The notes beneath the pieces were generated by a model, which ran no database searches, was not told the DNA's origin, and saw only the letters and a program-made list of their open reading frames with translations. 64,000 nt of DNA from Terriglobia bacterium (GTDB lineage: Bacteria; Acidobacteriota; Terriglobia; Bryobacterales; UBA6623): positions 315,426 to 379,425 of the forward strand of contig VXMF01000002.1 in NCBI GenBank assembly GCA_009841225.1. The letters are read 5' to 3'. Every line of letters starts with the position of its first letter. The first letter of the stretch is position 1. Below are positions 35,727-44,992 of the stretch, in pieces. Both the position numbers and the translations under genes were made by a program.

Positions 35727-37307
35727 TCAGGCTAAGCGGGCAGCGCGCAGACCCCTCCAACTGCTCCAGCACATTGCAACCAGCATCAAGGCGATAGGAA
35801 AGCCTGTGATGAGTGCGGCGGTCTGCAGTGCCACCAGCCCGCCACTGACCAACAGGGTGATGGCGACGATCCCTTCGAACGTGCACCAGAAGATGCGTTG
35901 GACGATCGGTGCGTCGAGCTTGCCGCCGGCGGTGATCGTGTCGATCACCAGTGATCCGGAGTCGGAGGAGGTGACGAAGAAGACAATCACCAAGACGATG
36001 CCAATGCACGAGGTGACGCTCGCAAGCGGCAAGGCCTCCAGCATGATGAACAGGGCCAGTTCCGGCTGCTGCGCCTGAACGGCGTCGACCACCCCGGTAC
36101 GGCCTTGATCGAGATAGTGCGACAGCGCCGTTCCACCGAACGCGTTCATCCAGAGTGCGGAGAGCAGCACCGGGACGACCAGCATGCCGCCAACGAGGCC
36201 GCGCACCGTGCGGCCGCGCGACACGCGGGCGATGAACAGACCGACAAAGGGTGACCAGGAAAACCACCACGCCCAGAAGAAGGTGGTCCACCCGTGCATG
36301 AAGTCGAGGTCGTCGCGACCGACCCAGCTGCTGAGCGGTCCGATCGCCACGATGTAGTGGCCGACGCTGAAGACGAACCCACTGAGGAGGTCCAGCGTTG
36401 GCCCGACCGCCAGAACGAACAGAAGCAACAGCAAAGCCAGCAGCAGGTTGGCCTGACTCAGCCGCTTCACTCCCTTGTCCATCCCCGCGACCACCGAGGC
36501 GAGCGCGACGGACGTGATGACAACGATCAGCATCACCTTGGTGGTGTCGGTCGCCGGCACGCCGAACAGATGGTCCAGCCCCGCCGCCGTCTGCTCGGCC
36601 CCCAGGCCGAGCGATGTCGCGAGCCCGAAGAGCGTGGCAAACACGGCGAGGATGTCGATGAGGTGGCCGGGCCGCCGCCACACTGCGTCACCCAAGACTG
36701 GATAGAACGCTGACCGCAGGGTCAGCGGCAAGCCGAGGTTGTAGGCGGCGAATGCAAGGGCTAGAGCGACCACCGTGTACATGGCCCAAGGGTGAACGCC
36801 CCAGTGGAAGATGGCAGCCGCGACGGCAAGGCTCTGCGCGGTGGCGGTCTCCTTGGCGTGGACGCCGAACGGCGGATTCCGGAAGTGCTCGATCGGCTCC
36901 GCAACTCCGAAGAACATCAGGCCGATGCCGATTCCGGCCGCGAACAGCATGGCGGTCCACGACCAAGTGGAATAGTCCGGCTTGGCGTCGGGGCCACCCA
37001 GGCGTATGCGACCGAGGGGCGAGACCACGATCAGAAGGCAAAACAGGACCAGGAGGTTGCCGGCGGCCATGAATGCCCAATCGAACGTCGAGGTGAGCCA
37101 GACGTACAACGCTTCGAATGCGCCCGCAGCGGTGTCTCGGAACGCGAGCACCCCGGCCACGAAGGCAATGATCGTCAGGCTGGAGACGACGAAGACGGGG
37201 TTGTGGACATCGAGGCCAAGGACCTGGACGTTGTCGCGTCCGAGCCCGAAGCCGGTCTGCCCGACGGCGCCGATGCGGGTCCTGCGGGACGGAACCTGAC
37301 GTCTCAC
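35727..37307 (-). CDS. BCCT-family betaine/choline/carnitine transporter
   Basis: 526 residues, about 12 membrane helices. BCCT hallmarks: GIGIGLMFFGVAEPIEHF, FHWGVHPWAMYTVVALALAFAAYN, GLGAEQTAAGLDHLFG, and GWTTFFWAWWFSWSPFVGLFIARVSRGRTVR in pieces around residues 320-350. The start is GTG 37307, with ggggag 7 nt upstream; longer reading would add Arg-rich non-family sequence. The role is probably uptake of compatible solutes by sodium or proton symport. It converges with hpnE and is preceded by a long non-coding stretch. Confidence 0.93.
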   Translation of the reverse strand: MRRQVPSRRTRIGAVGQTGFGLGRDNVQVLGLDVHNPVFVVSSLTIIAFVAGVLAFRDTAAGAFEALYVWLTSTFDWAFMAAGNLLVLFCLLIVVSPLGRIRLGGPDAKPDYSTWSWTAMLFAAGIGIGLMFFGVAEPIEHFRNPPFGVHAKETATAQSLAVAAAIFHWGVHPWAMYTVVALALAFAAYNLGLPLTLRSAFYPVLGDAVWRRPGHLIDILAVFATLFGLATSLGLGAEQTAAGLDHLFGVPATDTTKVMLIVVITSVALASVVAGMDKGVKRLSQANLLLALLLLLFVLAVGPTLDLLSGFVFSVGHYIVAIGPLSSWVGRDDLDFMHGWTTFFWAWWFSWSPFVGLFIARVSRGRTVRGLVGGMLVVPVLLSALWMNAFGGTALSHYLDQGRTGVVDAVQAQQPELALFIMLEALPLASVTSCIGIVLVIVFFVTSSDSGSLVIDTITAGGKLDAPIVQRIFWCTFEGIVAITLLVSGGLVALQTAALITGFPIALMLVAMCWSSWRGLRAARLA

Positions 37308-37859
37308 CGGAATCTCCCCAACTGCGGGGAGGCGGCACCGTAGACGCGAGCCTTGTGCCACGGCGTTTCCCGAGCGCGGGCGGCGCGGAAGTCGGGAACC
37401 GAGTCGACCCCCTTCACCGTGCCCCGCACCACGATCGGCAGAGTTGCCGCTGTCGGGCAACTGTCGCGGTCAGGGTCATCTGCATGACGGCGAGGCCGCA
37501 CGGTCGCCATCTTCCCCCGGGCCAAGCGACGCCACATTCAGCGCTGTCCAGCATATCGATCGTTCGTCCAGCTTACTAAGCGCCCCTACGCGATCGGCGC
37601 GGGAACGAAGAAAACGGCCCTCTCCTCGGGCTTGCAGGGCCGGAATGACTACCCCGAAACGGGCTCGTGGCGATCCTCGAACCCAGCTCAAAACGTGTTC
37701 CGAACGAGGCTGGCCCACTCTTCGCGGGTCAGGCGGTCGCGCGCACTAGCGAATACATCTACCCAGGCACACGTCGAAGCCTTCGGCGCGGGCGCGACTG
37801 GATCTCTTGCGCCGCCGCAAGGTGGACGATTGCGTCAATAAGTGTGCGCTGCGTTGGGT
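37308..37859. other. Non-coding stretch between receptor and transporter genes
   Basis: No intact gene. A terminator sits at 37605-37642. On the minus strand, 37759 to 37688 reads DVFASARDRLTREEWASLV then RNTF and stop. This is weakly like the last helices of an amidohydrolase/adenosine deaminase and may be a relic; the call is very uncertain. Confidence 0.4.
37605..37642 (-). terminator. Intrinsic terminator for the minus-strand receptor gene
   Basis: Read on the minus strand: 7-bp stem CGGCCCT/AGGGCCG (37642-37636 with 37621-37615), then TTTTCTTCGTT. It lies about 220 nt after the receptor stop, so the transcript has a long 3' tail. Confidence 0.65.
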
Positions 37860-40800
37860 CTAGAACGCCAGCCGCAGCGAGAGCTGGAACTGCCGCGGAT
37901 CGAAGGCGGAAGTGAACGAGAACGGCTCTGTGACATTCCCTCGCCGACCCGTTGGGCGATCCGGGACCTCCTCGAGAGTCATGTTGCCGACTATGCCATT
38001 CACGGCTCTGAAATTGGTGCGGTTCAGCAGATTGAAGGCCTCGCCAACGATCCGCAGATCGACCCCCTCCGTGAGGGAGAACGATCGGGTCAGGCGAATG
38101 TCCATGCCGAAGAAGGCCGGTCCCACGCCTACGTTCCGACCAAGGCCCCAAGGCCGATGCGTGTCGGTGTGCCGGTCTCCTATGGTGTCGAAGTTTGCGT
38201 TGAGATTGAACGGAGCGAAGGAGCGGGCCAAGATCACGCCTGAAAACCCGAAGTCGGACAGCAGGTTGTGCCGGAAACCGCGCCCCTTGCCTGCCTTCCA
38301 AGGTGACTGCGCCACCACATTGGCGACAAACCGATGCCCGCGGTGGAAGTGCGATAGGGCGAGCTCGTTGCGAGCGTCCCACTGCAAGTGCGGCTCGTAG
38401 GACGAATTGTAGTCCGTCGCCTCGTCGATCGACTTGCTCCACGTGTGGTGGGCCGACAGGGTGAACGTCTGGCCGAAGCGCTTCTGCAAGTGCAAGATCA
38501 GGGCGTGGTAGTAGGACCGGCCCCAGCTCCCGTAAAGGTTGTCCTGCAAGATCAGCGGGTTGTGGAAACCCACGATAGGCCTGCCCTGCTCGTTCGTGCC
38601 GGCCTCGTAGACGTTGGCATCCAGGGGCCTGATGATGTGAACGCCGCGGTTGAAGTTGTAGGCCGCCGAGAGGGAGTAGCCGCTGATTTCGCGCTGGATC
38701 TCGAAGCTGCCCTGCTGGGCATATGGATTGACTGTGTCCTTGGCGACGCGAAAGGCAACGCGCAAGGGATAGCCCGGACCGGGGTCGATGCCGTGAATCG
38801 CGAGATCCTCGCGCGTGATGCCTCGCGTCCCGATCACGCCGCGTGCCTTCTGCGTCTGCCAGATCTCCGCCGATGTCAGCGGCTCGCCGGTGAGAGTGCT
38901 CTCGATCCCTCCCACGCCGGTAAGCGGGATGAAGACCTGATAAATCTGCTGTGCATCGCCCAGCAGGTCATTGATGTAGGCGACTTGCCCGTCAATCCGA
39001 GCGTAGTAGATGCCGTAGCCGCCGCGAATCACTGTCTTGGGATCAGGGCTCCAAGCGAATCCCGCGCGGGGCGCGATGTTGTTGTAATCGCGTGGGAACC
39101 TGGTCTTGATCTCGAACTCGTGGCGCAACCCGAGCGTGAGCTTCAGTTTCGGCGTTACGCGCAGAGAGTCTTCGGCGAAGAAATTCAGGCGGTTGGCCCA
39201 GCCTTTCCAGTTGGGATCGCCGAAGCCCTGCTGGTAGACAACTGGTAGCCCCAAGGCAAACGACTGCAGCGCCGAGATCGGCCGGTCTACCAGCGGTGCA
39301 AGGTCCGCATGGCCGATCCCGGCTAGGACGCCCTTCACCAGTTGAGAGGCCCCGGGCAGAGCTCCGTCGATAACCGCGGCGAGCGGAACTGCATCCGCGA
39401 ATATAAACCGCCCGCTGAAGAATGTCTCGGATCGAACCGCGTCCCGCATCGGGTTGTAATCGACGCCGAACTTGAAAGTATGGCGCGAGGACACGCGCAT
39501 GAAATTCTGTCGGAACTGCAGGACCCGCTCGACTACGTGCGTCGGCAGGATGAAGTCGCGGCCGAATTCCCCGAAGCCACTGATGGTCATGGCCGGACCG
39601 TGAGGATCAGTCGGGTACACTCCGAAGTCGTGATATCCGGCGCCGATCCGGGTCTCGCTGAGCCATTTCGAATTGATGACGTAGGTGTCACCGAGCGCCA
39701 CGGCGAAGTCATTAACGGCGGTGTTGCGCCCGCGATTGAGAGCCGTGAGCGCTCCGAAATCTGTGTTCTGGCCTTCTTGCCCGGTCCAATTGCCCCGGAA
39801 GAACATGTTGTGGTCTTCGCTGAACGTGTGATCGACGCGGGTAATGAACTGCTGGCGCAGCTCAGAGAAAGGGAACACGCCGCTGTTGTCCTCGAATAGT
39901 TCCCGGACACCGGGAGTGTTGGCCGGAGTTAGCGCGGCGGCGAGCTCGGCGATCACCGGCCGGAAGCTCGGGGGGCCGGAGGTGCCCAGCACATCGGCGA
40001 GCATCTGCTGCGAGTCGGTCAAGGAAGTCAAGATCGAGGGGTCGGAGAGCAGTGGCACGATCTGGGACTCGTGTCGGTCGAGACGTTCATAGGCGCTGTA
40101 CCAGAAGGTCTTGTTCTGGACGAGCGGACCGCCGATCGAGGCCCCGCTCTGAGCCCGGGTATAGGCACTCCTGCCGGGGTCGAAGTGGTTCCGCGCCTGA
40201 AAGCGTCGGTTACGCACGACGCCAAACAGCGTTCCGTGCAATTCGTTCGTGCCGGACTTGGTCACGATGTTGACCGTGCCACCCGGGGCACCGCCTTGTT
40301 CAGTGGAGAACGTGCTGCGGTTGACCTGGAACTCCTGGACAGCCTCTTGGCTGATCGACGAGCGGACACTCCCCGAGTTATACAGGTTGTCCAAGCCGTC
40401 AATCATGAAGGTGTTAGTGCGCCCGTTGGCACCGCCGACACCCAGCCCGGATGTTGGCGTGGGCGGAATGCGACGGTCCGTAGAGTTGGCGATGTAATTG
40501 GTGTCGACCACGCCCGGAGTCAGCAGGGCTAGGTCAAGGTAATTGCGGCGGTTGATCGGCAGGTTCTCGATGCGGACCGAGTCGATGTGATCTGATTGCG
40601 CAACTCGTTGCGGCTCAATCGCGGACCGCTGTGCGTCGGCCGAGATCACGATCTCGGCCTGAGCCGCCGCAACGGCCAGCTGCGGGGAGAACTCGGCCGC
40701 CTCTCCAACCAACACCTCAAACCCCTCAACGGTCAACGGCGCGAAGCCCTCCACCTCGAACAGCAGCAGGTATTCGCCCGGCATGAGCAGGGTGAGCACG

Positions 40801-41027
40801 TAGTCGCCCGCCTCTGAGGTGACCACCGCCCGTTCGACGCCACGGGCCAGGTCGCTAGCGGTCACCTTGACCCCCGGCATCACCGCCATCGACTCGTCGT
40901 ATACGACCCCTTGGATCGAACCTGTGTTGGTTTGTCCAAGAGCAGGCTGGACACAGGCCAAGGCCGCCACGACGAGCGTGATGAGCGAGCACAGACGCGG
41001 AGTGCAATGAAGATAGTGGGATTTCAT
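37860..41027 (-). CDS. TonB-dependent receptor, Oar-like, with CarboxypepD_reg domain
   Basis: 1055 residues. Signal peptide ending VQPALGQ; carboxypeptidase-regulatory-like domain (about 36-115, GSIQGVVYDESMAVMPGVKV, GEYLLLFEVEGFAPL); plug (about 125-260, INRRNYLDLALLTPGV, GRTNTFMIDGLDNLYN, QEAVQEFQVNRS); barrel with HTWSKSIDEATDYNSS, VVAQSPWKAGKGRGF and a C-terminus FQLSLRLAF. I chose ATG 41027; the open frame upstream to 41162 lacks signal-peptide features. It is divergent from the dehydratase gene. Substrate unknown. Confidence 0.93.
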   Translation of the reverse strand: MKSHYLHCTPRLCSLITLVVAALACVQPALGQTNTGSIQGVVYDESMAVMPGVKVTASDLARGVERAVVTSEAGDYVLTLLMPGEYLLLFEVEGFAPLTVEGFEVLVGEAAEFSPQLAVAAAQAEIVISADAQRSAIEPQRVAQSDHIDSVRIENLPINRRNYLDLALLTPGVVDTNYIANSTDRRIPPTPTSGLGVGGANGRTNTFMIDGLDNLYNSGSVRSSISQEAVQEFQVNRSTFSTEQGGAPGGTVNIVTKSGTNELHGTLFGVVRNRRFQARNHFDPGRSAYTRAQSGASIGGPLVQNKTFWYSAYERLDRHESQIVPLLSDPSILTSLTDSQQMLADVLGTSGPPSFRPVIAELAAALTPANTPGVRELFEDNSGVFPFSELRQQFITRVDHTFSEDHNMFFRGNWTGQEGQNTDFGALTALNRGRNTAVNDFAVALGDTYVINSKWLSETRIGAGYHDFGVYPTDPHGPAMTISGFGEFGRDFILPTHVVERVLQFRQNFMRVSSRHTFKFGVDYNPMRDAVRSETFFSGRFIFADAVPLAAVIDGALPGASQLVKGVLAGIGHADLAPLVDRPISALQSFALGLPVVYQQGFGDPNWKGWANRLNFFAEDSLRVTPKLKLTLGLRHEFEIKTRFPRDYNNIAPRAGFAWSPDPKTVIRGGYGIYYARIDGQVAYINDLLGDAQQIYQVFIPLTGVGGIESTLTGEPLTSAEIWQTQKARGVIGTRGITREDLAIHGIDPGPGYPLRVAFRVAKDTVNPYAQQGSFEIQREISGYSLSAAYNFNRGVHIIRPLDANVYEAGTNEQGRPIVGFHNPLILQDNLYGSWGRSYYHALILHLQKRFGQTFTLSAHHTWSKSIDEATDYNSSYEPHLQWDARNELALSHFHRGHRFVANVVAQSPWKAGKGRGFRHNLLSDFGFSGVILARSFAPFNLNANFDTIGDRHTDTHRPWGLGRNVGVGPAFFGMDIRLTRSFSLTEGVDLRIVGEAFNLLNRTNFRAVNGIVGNMTLEEVPDRPTGRRGNVTEPFSFTSAFDPRQFQLSLRLAF

Positions 41028-41160
41028 CTCGATGTTCCTAGGGCAACTTACAACCCAAAACCAATTATCGTACAGAAACTTAGCCTTGGTACCTTGGTTT
41101 CTAGGCGTCGTGTCTTGCTGACGAACCCGGGCCGATCCAAGGCCCACGGCTAAGACCCAC

Positions 41161-42159
41161 ATGGCTGTGGTACCGCGAAATCTAGCTCAGAGAAGCGATC
41201 CGGGCTCGTGGGTCGACGAAGTAACCCGTGCCAGCAAGCGCTTGGCGGCACACTTGACCGAGACGCCGCTTGTCGCTTCGGACTTCCTGAGCCGAGAGCT
41301 GGGCAGGCCGGTTCTGCTGAAGCTGGAGTCGATGCAGCCGGTCGCCGCCTTCAAGGTCCGGGCTGCCCTGAACTCGATCCTCGCCCACCTCGACGAATGC
41401 CGCTCGAACGGTGTCGTGACCAACTCGTCGGGTAACTTCGCCCAAGCAGTGGCCTATGCGGCGACCCGGCTCGGAGTTGAATCCACGATCGTAATGATGC
41501 GCGGGGCATCGGCATTCAAGAGAGGGCGCACTGAAGCGTTCGGCGGCAATGTCGTGCTGTGCGAGGACAGCTTCGAGGCACGCTTCGCCGCCACCGAGCA
41601 GATCCGAATCGAAACCGGCCGCAGATTACTGCATCCCTACAACTCGCGCGAGACGATCGCGGGCAACGCGACGCTTGGCCTCGAACTACTCGAGCAGGTC
41701 GGTAGCGCGTTCGACCTATATGTGCCGATCAGCGGTGGCGGGCTGATCGCGGGGACAACGTTGGCCGTAAAGGCCGGCCGGCCCGAATGCTGCGTATTCG
41801 GGGTCCAAGCCGAAGCCAACCCGTCGATGAAGCTGTCCCTAGAAGCCGGACGGCCGGTGCGCACAGCGCCGGCAGCATCGTTGGCGGACGCGCTTACGGT
41901 GCTCGAGCCCGGCTCGCTAACGTTCCCGATCGTACAAGAGCATGTGGAATCCGTCGAACTCGTGTCGGAAGAAGGCATGGCGTCCGCGGTGCGACTCTTG
42001 GCGGTCGAGCAGAAGCTCGTGGTCGAGCCCGGTGCGGCCGTGTCGGTCGCGGCCGCGCTGGCTGCGCCGCGAGACCGGGACAGACCAGTGGTCTGCGTGC
42101 TTAGCGGCGGCAACATCGCGCCGGAGACTCTCCGCGCACTGCTCGCCGCCGGGAGCTGA
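41161..42159 (+). CDS. PLP-dependent threonine/serine dehydratase-like protein
   Basis: 332 residues, fold-type II PLP enzyme. PLP lysine K65 in QPVAAFKVRAA; phosphate-binding and substrate loop SSGNFAQAVAYAA; GGGLIAGTTLA glycine loop; C-terminal LSGGNIAPE. These are features of catabolic threonine dehydratases and serine racemase-type enzymes. It lacks the ACT regulatory domain, so it is more likely catabolic than the biosynthetic IlvA. It stands alone between the receptor and sialidase-like genes. Confidence 0.88.
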   Translation: MAVVPRNLAQRSDPGSWVDEVTRASKRLAAHLTETPLVASDFLSRELGRPVLLKLESMQPVAAFKVRAALNSILAHLDECRSNGVVTNSSGNFAQAVAYAATRLGVESTIVMMRGASAFKRGRTEAFGGNVVLCEDSFEARFAATEQIRIETGRRLLHPYNSRETIAGNATLGLELLEQVGSAFDLYVPISGGGLIAGTTLAVKAGRPECCVFGVQAEANPSMKLSLEAGRPVRTAPAASLADALTVLEPGSLTFPIVQEHVESVELVSEEGMASAVRLLAVEQKLVVEPGAAVSVAAALAAPRDRDRPVVCVLSGGNIAPETLRALLAAGS

Positions 42160-42252
42160 GGCAGCGAGTCCGCCGCGTCATACCTAGGCCCTCGGTACCG
42201 CAAACGTCCGGAGCGACTGATTCGACCACAGGCGCTACGGTACTTTGTAGGA

Positions 42253-43434
42253 ATGGCAATCAGAGGAACGATTGGAAAATCAGCTTGGATGGTCGTCGGG
42301 GCGGCCGCCATCCTACTCGCCGGCTCCGCCCTCGCAGAGTCGGAAACCTACAAAGGCGATGTCTCCGATGTGCGCGTCATCCGACGCGTCACACAACATC
42401 GGTATGCGTGGCGCGTCTGGCAGCCCTTCATCATCCAAGGGGAGCGCCGACGGGACCTCATCGTTGCGTTCGGCGCGATGGTCAACGGGAAGAAGGACAT
42501 GGGGGACATCCTAGCCACCGTCTCGCGAGACGACGGAGACACTTGGCAAGAGCCGGTCGCTATCTTCGATCACCAGCGGCGCCTGGGCGACATCCAGTTC
42601 GCTTACGCCAATCCAGTGCTCTATCGCGCGCCTGGACAGGACGTTGTTTGGTGCTTCGCGATGCGCTGTCCCATCGCCTTCGAGAACAGCGAGGAATCAC
42701 AGCTCGTCGCCGCTTTCACGGCCGATGGCGGACACACTTGGACCCAAGTCCAGCTGGCAATGCGCTACACCGGCCCGCTCATCACCAACGCCGGCATCGT
42801 CGAAACCGAGATCGACGGGCGGAAACTCTTCCTGCTTCCGGCCCACCGCAACACCTTACAAAAGGACCCGCGGGGCTCCCGAGACCACTTTATCCTCAGC
42901 AGCACCAGCCTGCTTGAGTGGGATCTGGAGGCGTACATCCCCCAGCCAACCACTGCCCGCGTGTTCCTGCACGAAGGCAATATCGCACCGGGCGACGAAG
43001 CCGGCGCGCTAAAGATCGTAATGCGGACCGCGAACTACGACGAAACCGAGCTGACGACGAATCCTCCGCGGGCCTACTCCAGCATCAGCACAGACGGCGG
43101 CCATACTTGGAGCGTTGCCCGGGAAGAGCCCGAGCTGCACAATGCCAAGTCCAAGGCCTTCTTCGGGCAGTCCAGCAACGGGACGCACATCTACGTTTAC
43201 AACGACGGTCCGGCGCAACGAGAGCCAGGGGGACGCATGGCCCTTCGCTATAAGACCAAGGCTCCCGGTGGCTCGTGGAGCGAACAGAAGACCTTCTATG
43301 ACGCAGGGATCAAGAACTCGTACCCGACACTGATCGAAGTCGCACCGGGCGACTTCCGGGCCGTGTGGGACAGCGGAACTCCTACTAGGCCGCGAACCCA
43401 CATCCATTTCGGGAAGCTGCGCATCGAGCCTTGA
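42253..43434 (+). CDS. Exported sialidase/BNR-repeat protein
   Basis: 393 residues with signal peptide (AAAILLAGSALAES). At least three Asp-box (BNR) motifs: SRDDGDTW, TADGGHTW and STDGGHTW, spaced as blades of a six-bladed propeller. Family members are exo-sialidases or other glycosidases; the arginine triad cannot be assigned with certainty here. TACTTT at 42241-42246 is 6 nt before the ATG and may be a weak -10. It is the last typical chromosomal gene before the accessory region. Confidence 0.85.
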   Translation: MAIRGTIGKSAWMVVGAAAILLAGSALAESETYKGDVSDVRVIRRVTQHRYAWRVWQPFIIQGERRRDLIVAFGAMVNGKKDMGDILATVSRDDGDTWQEPVAIFDHQRRLGDIQFAYANPVLYRAPGQDVVWCFAMRCPIAFENSEESQLVAAFTADGGHTWTQVQLAMRYTGPLITNAGIVETEIDGRKLFLLPAHRNTLQKDPRGSRDHFILSSTSLLEWDLEAYIPQPTTARVFLHEGNIAPGDEAGALKIVMRTANYDETELTTNPPRAYSSISTDGGHTWSVAREEPELHNAKSKAFFGQSSNGTHIYVYNDGPAQREPGGRMALRYKTKAPGGSWSEQKTFYDAGIKNSYPTLIEVAPGDFRAVWDSGTPTRPRTHIHFGKLRIEP

Positions 43435-43497
43435 CCACACCAGGATTGAGGAGACAGATGCGCGCCGGTGAGCCCGTCATCAGCATGCTCATCGTCT

Positions 43498-43590
43498 AGA
43501 AGCCACAGCAAGAGTGCACATTACGTGCTCCATACCCGGGAATCGAGACTTGCGATGGCGCTGAAACGCCAGGAGGAGTTGGAGCGATGA
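43498..43590 (+). pseudogene. 3' remnant of a Gp49-like (HigB-type) toxin
   Basis: The frame ending at 43590 reads HYVLHTRESRLAMALKR then QEELER and stop, matching the tail of phage-derived Gp49-like toxins (pattern ..FvKKT.ktP..ei.lAlkR..e). The stop overlaps the antitoxin ATG by 4 nt, as in intact modules. There is no start codon or toxin core upstream before the sialidase-like gene, so the 5' two thirds are lost. Confidence 0.5.
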
Positions 43591-43796
43591 GCCAAGAGAA
43601 TAAGGGATCGAGCATCGATGACTTGCTCAAGGAGGAGGGCATCCTTGAGGAGGCGCAGGCCCAAGCGGTCAAGGAGGTCGTCGCGTGGCAGCTTGCCGAG
43701 GCCATGAAGACGCGAAAGATCTCCAAGAACAAGATGGCCCCGTTGCTCAAGACGAGCCGTTCGCAAGTGGACCGTCTGCTTGACCCCAAGAAATGA
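43587..43796 (+). CDS. XRE-type antitoxin, orphaned
   Basis: 69 residues, one helix-turn-helix: WQLAEAMKTRKISKNKMAPLL followed by KTSRSQVDRLLDPKK, the usual short XRE/HigA-like antitoxin that follows Gp49-like toxins. The ribosome site ggaggagttggagcg lies within the toxin remnant. Its toxin is broken, so it is either retained as an anti-addiction factor or decaying. Confidence 0.75.
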   Translation: MSQENKGSSIDDLLKEEGILEEAQAQAVKEVVAWQLAEAMKTRKISKNKMAPLLKTSRSQVDRLLDPKK

Positions 43797-44056
43797 CATT
43801 ACTCTCCGGAGCCTGCAACGAGCGGCAGCTGTGGTCGGACGTCGCGTGAATATCGAACTGGTGCAGGAATCCCCGCGCAAAGCAAGGACGGCAGGTGAAC
43901 CGGCTGGAAGTCGCTCCTCTCGGTCATGCGGCTTCAGGCCGGCGGCTTCTTAGGCCACCTGAGATGTCAATCGGGAATCGTGGCGACGGTGCCTGCAGGA
44001 TCACCCTCACGGAATCAGAAGGATGGGGCCGTTGGATTTGCGGGCATCTGTAATGC

Positions 44057-44086
44057 TTGACAGTACGTACTGTTCTTCATTACGCT
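44057..44086 (+). promoter_or_regulatory. higBA promoter with palindromic operator
   Basis: TTGACA (44057-44062), 18-nt spacer, TACGCT (44081-44086). The perfect 12-bp palindrome CAGTACGTACTG (44061-44072) overlaps the -35 and spacer, exactly where a HigA-type antitoxin would block RNA polymerase. Autoregulation is inferred. Confidence 0.65.
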
Positions 44087-44091
44087 AGAAA

Positions 44092-44373
44092 TTGATCCGG
44101 AGCTTTTCAGACAAGCGCTCGGCAGCGGTCTTCGCTGGGCATGCAGTTCGTGGCTTGCCGTTGCAGATCCAGCCGCGCGCTCGCGCAAAGCTTCTGATGC
44201 TTGACGCGGCTGTGCGGCTTGATGACCTGCGTTCACCTCCTAGCAACCGTCTCAAAGCGCTCCGGGGAGACCGACGAAGCCAGCACAGTATCCGTATCAA
44301 CGATCAATGGCGGATCTGTTTCGTTTGGCGAGATGGCGAAGCATGGGACGTCGAGATCACCGATTACCATTGA
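44092..44373 (+). CDS. higB: HigB-type toxin (RelE/ParE superfamily)
   Basis: 93 residues. The HigB/plasmid-maintenance killer family is recognisable from IRSFSDKRSAAVF, LMLDAAVRLDDLRSPPSNRL and the C-terminal RINDQWRICFVWRDG, then DVEITDYH. HigB cleaves mRNA on the ribosome. The start codon is TTG, close behind the promoter, which may keep expression low. The antitoxin starts 12 nt after the stop. Confidence 0.9.
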   Translation: MIRSFSDKRSAAVFAGHAVRGLPLQIQPRARAKLLMLDAAVRLDDLRSPPSNRLKALRGDRRSQHSIRINDQWRICFVWRDGEAWDVEITDYH

Positions 44374-44385
44374 GGAGGATTGAGC

Positions 44386-44778
44386 ATGAACATCAAGCGC
44401 GAAGCTTTGGACCGGCGAGCCGTTGACTTCTCTGATGTGGCTACTGGGCGGCGGCTACCTCCCGTGCATCCTGGTGAGATTCTGCGAGACGAATTCCTAC
44501 TACCCTTAGGGCTCAGCGTGTATCGCCTAGCCCGCTCGCTCAAGATTTCGCGGCCGCGGCTAAACGACATCGTGCTGGGACGTCGGGGCGTTACCATCGA
44601 TACCGCGCTTCGTCTTGGGCGCTACTTCGGCACGACGCCTGAGTTCTGGATCAACCTTCAGGCACGACACGATCTGGATGTCGCCGAGCAGGGTTTGCGT
44701 TCGGAGATCGAGCGGGAGATAAAGCCGCACATCACACATGCAGATCTCGTCTCCTTAGACCGTGCCGGAGCGGCATAA
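44386..44778 (+). CDS. higA: HigA antitoxin (XRE family)
   Basis: 130 residues. PPVHPGEILRDEFLLPLGLS opens the HTH, followed by RLNDIVLGRRGVTIDTALRLGRYFGTTPEFW in pieces, the HigA signature. ATG 44386 has a strong ribosome site (gaggagg). It neutralises HigB and represses its own promoter (family knowledge); the palindrome at 44061 is the likely site. The N-terminus is some 25 residues longer than minimal HigA. Confidence 0.92.
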   Translation: MNIKREALDRRAVDFSDVATGRRLPPVHPGEILRDEFLLPLGLSVYRLARSLKISRPRLNDIVLGRRGVTIDTALRLGRYFGTTPEFWINLQARHDLDVAEQGLRSEIEREIKPHITHADLVSLDRAGAA

Positions 44779-44992
44779 ACAAAGTCGGTACCGGAAGCGA
44801 TAGCCTTACCTGAAGTACTTGACATATTGACGGTGTGCAATCCAATAGCGACCAGTTGACAATGGCGGGCCCGGAGGCCGCCGGCACGGAAGCCACACAG
44901 GTCTCTGCAGGCTTCACTAGGTACTCTTAATTTACTGATAACAAGACACTTGTTGGATCCTGTAGTATCCTAAGGTTTTCGGCGTTTTGTCC

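Noticed and set aside
37688..37759. Minus-strand segment LTREEWASLVRNTF followed by TGA, possible deaminase C-terminus or a third Sec gene
   Set aside because: Only about 25 codons fit, there is no upstream domain, and the sequence after the TGA (AGFEDRHEPVSG, then stop) is too short and without SECIS-like structure.
44941..44992. att site or riboswitch just upstream of the integrase
   Set aside because: The AT-rich stretch has no repeat that I could match elsewhere in the window and no conserved RNA motif.
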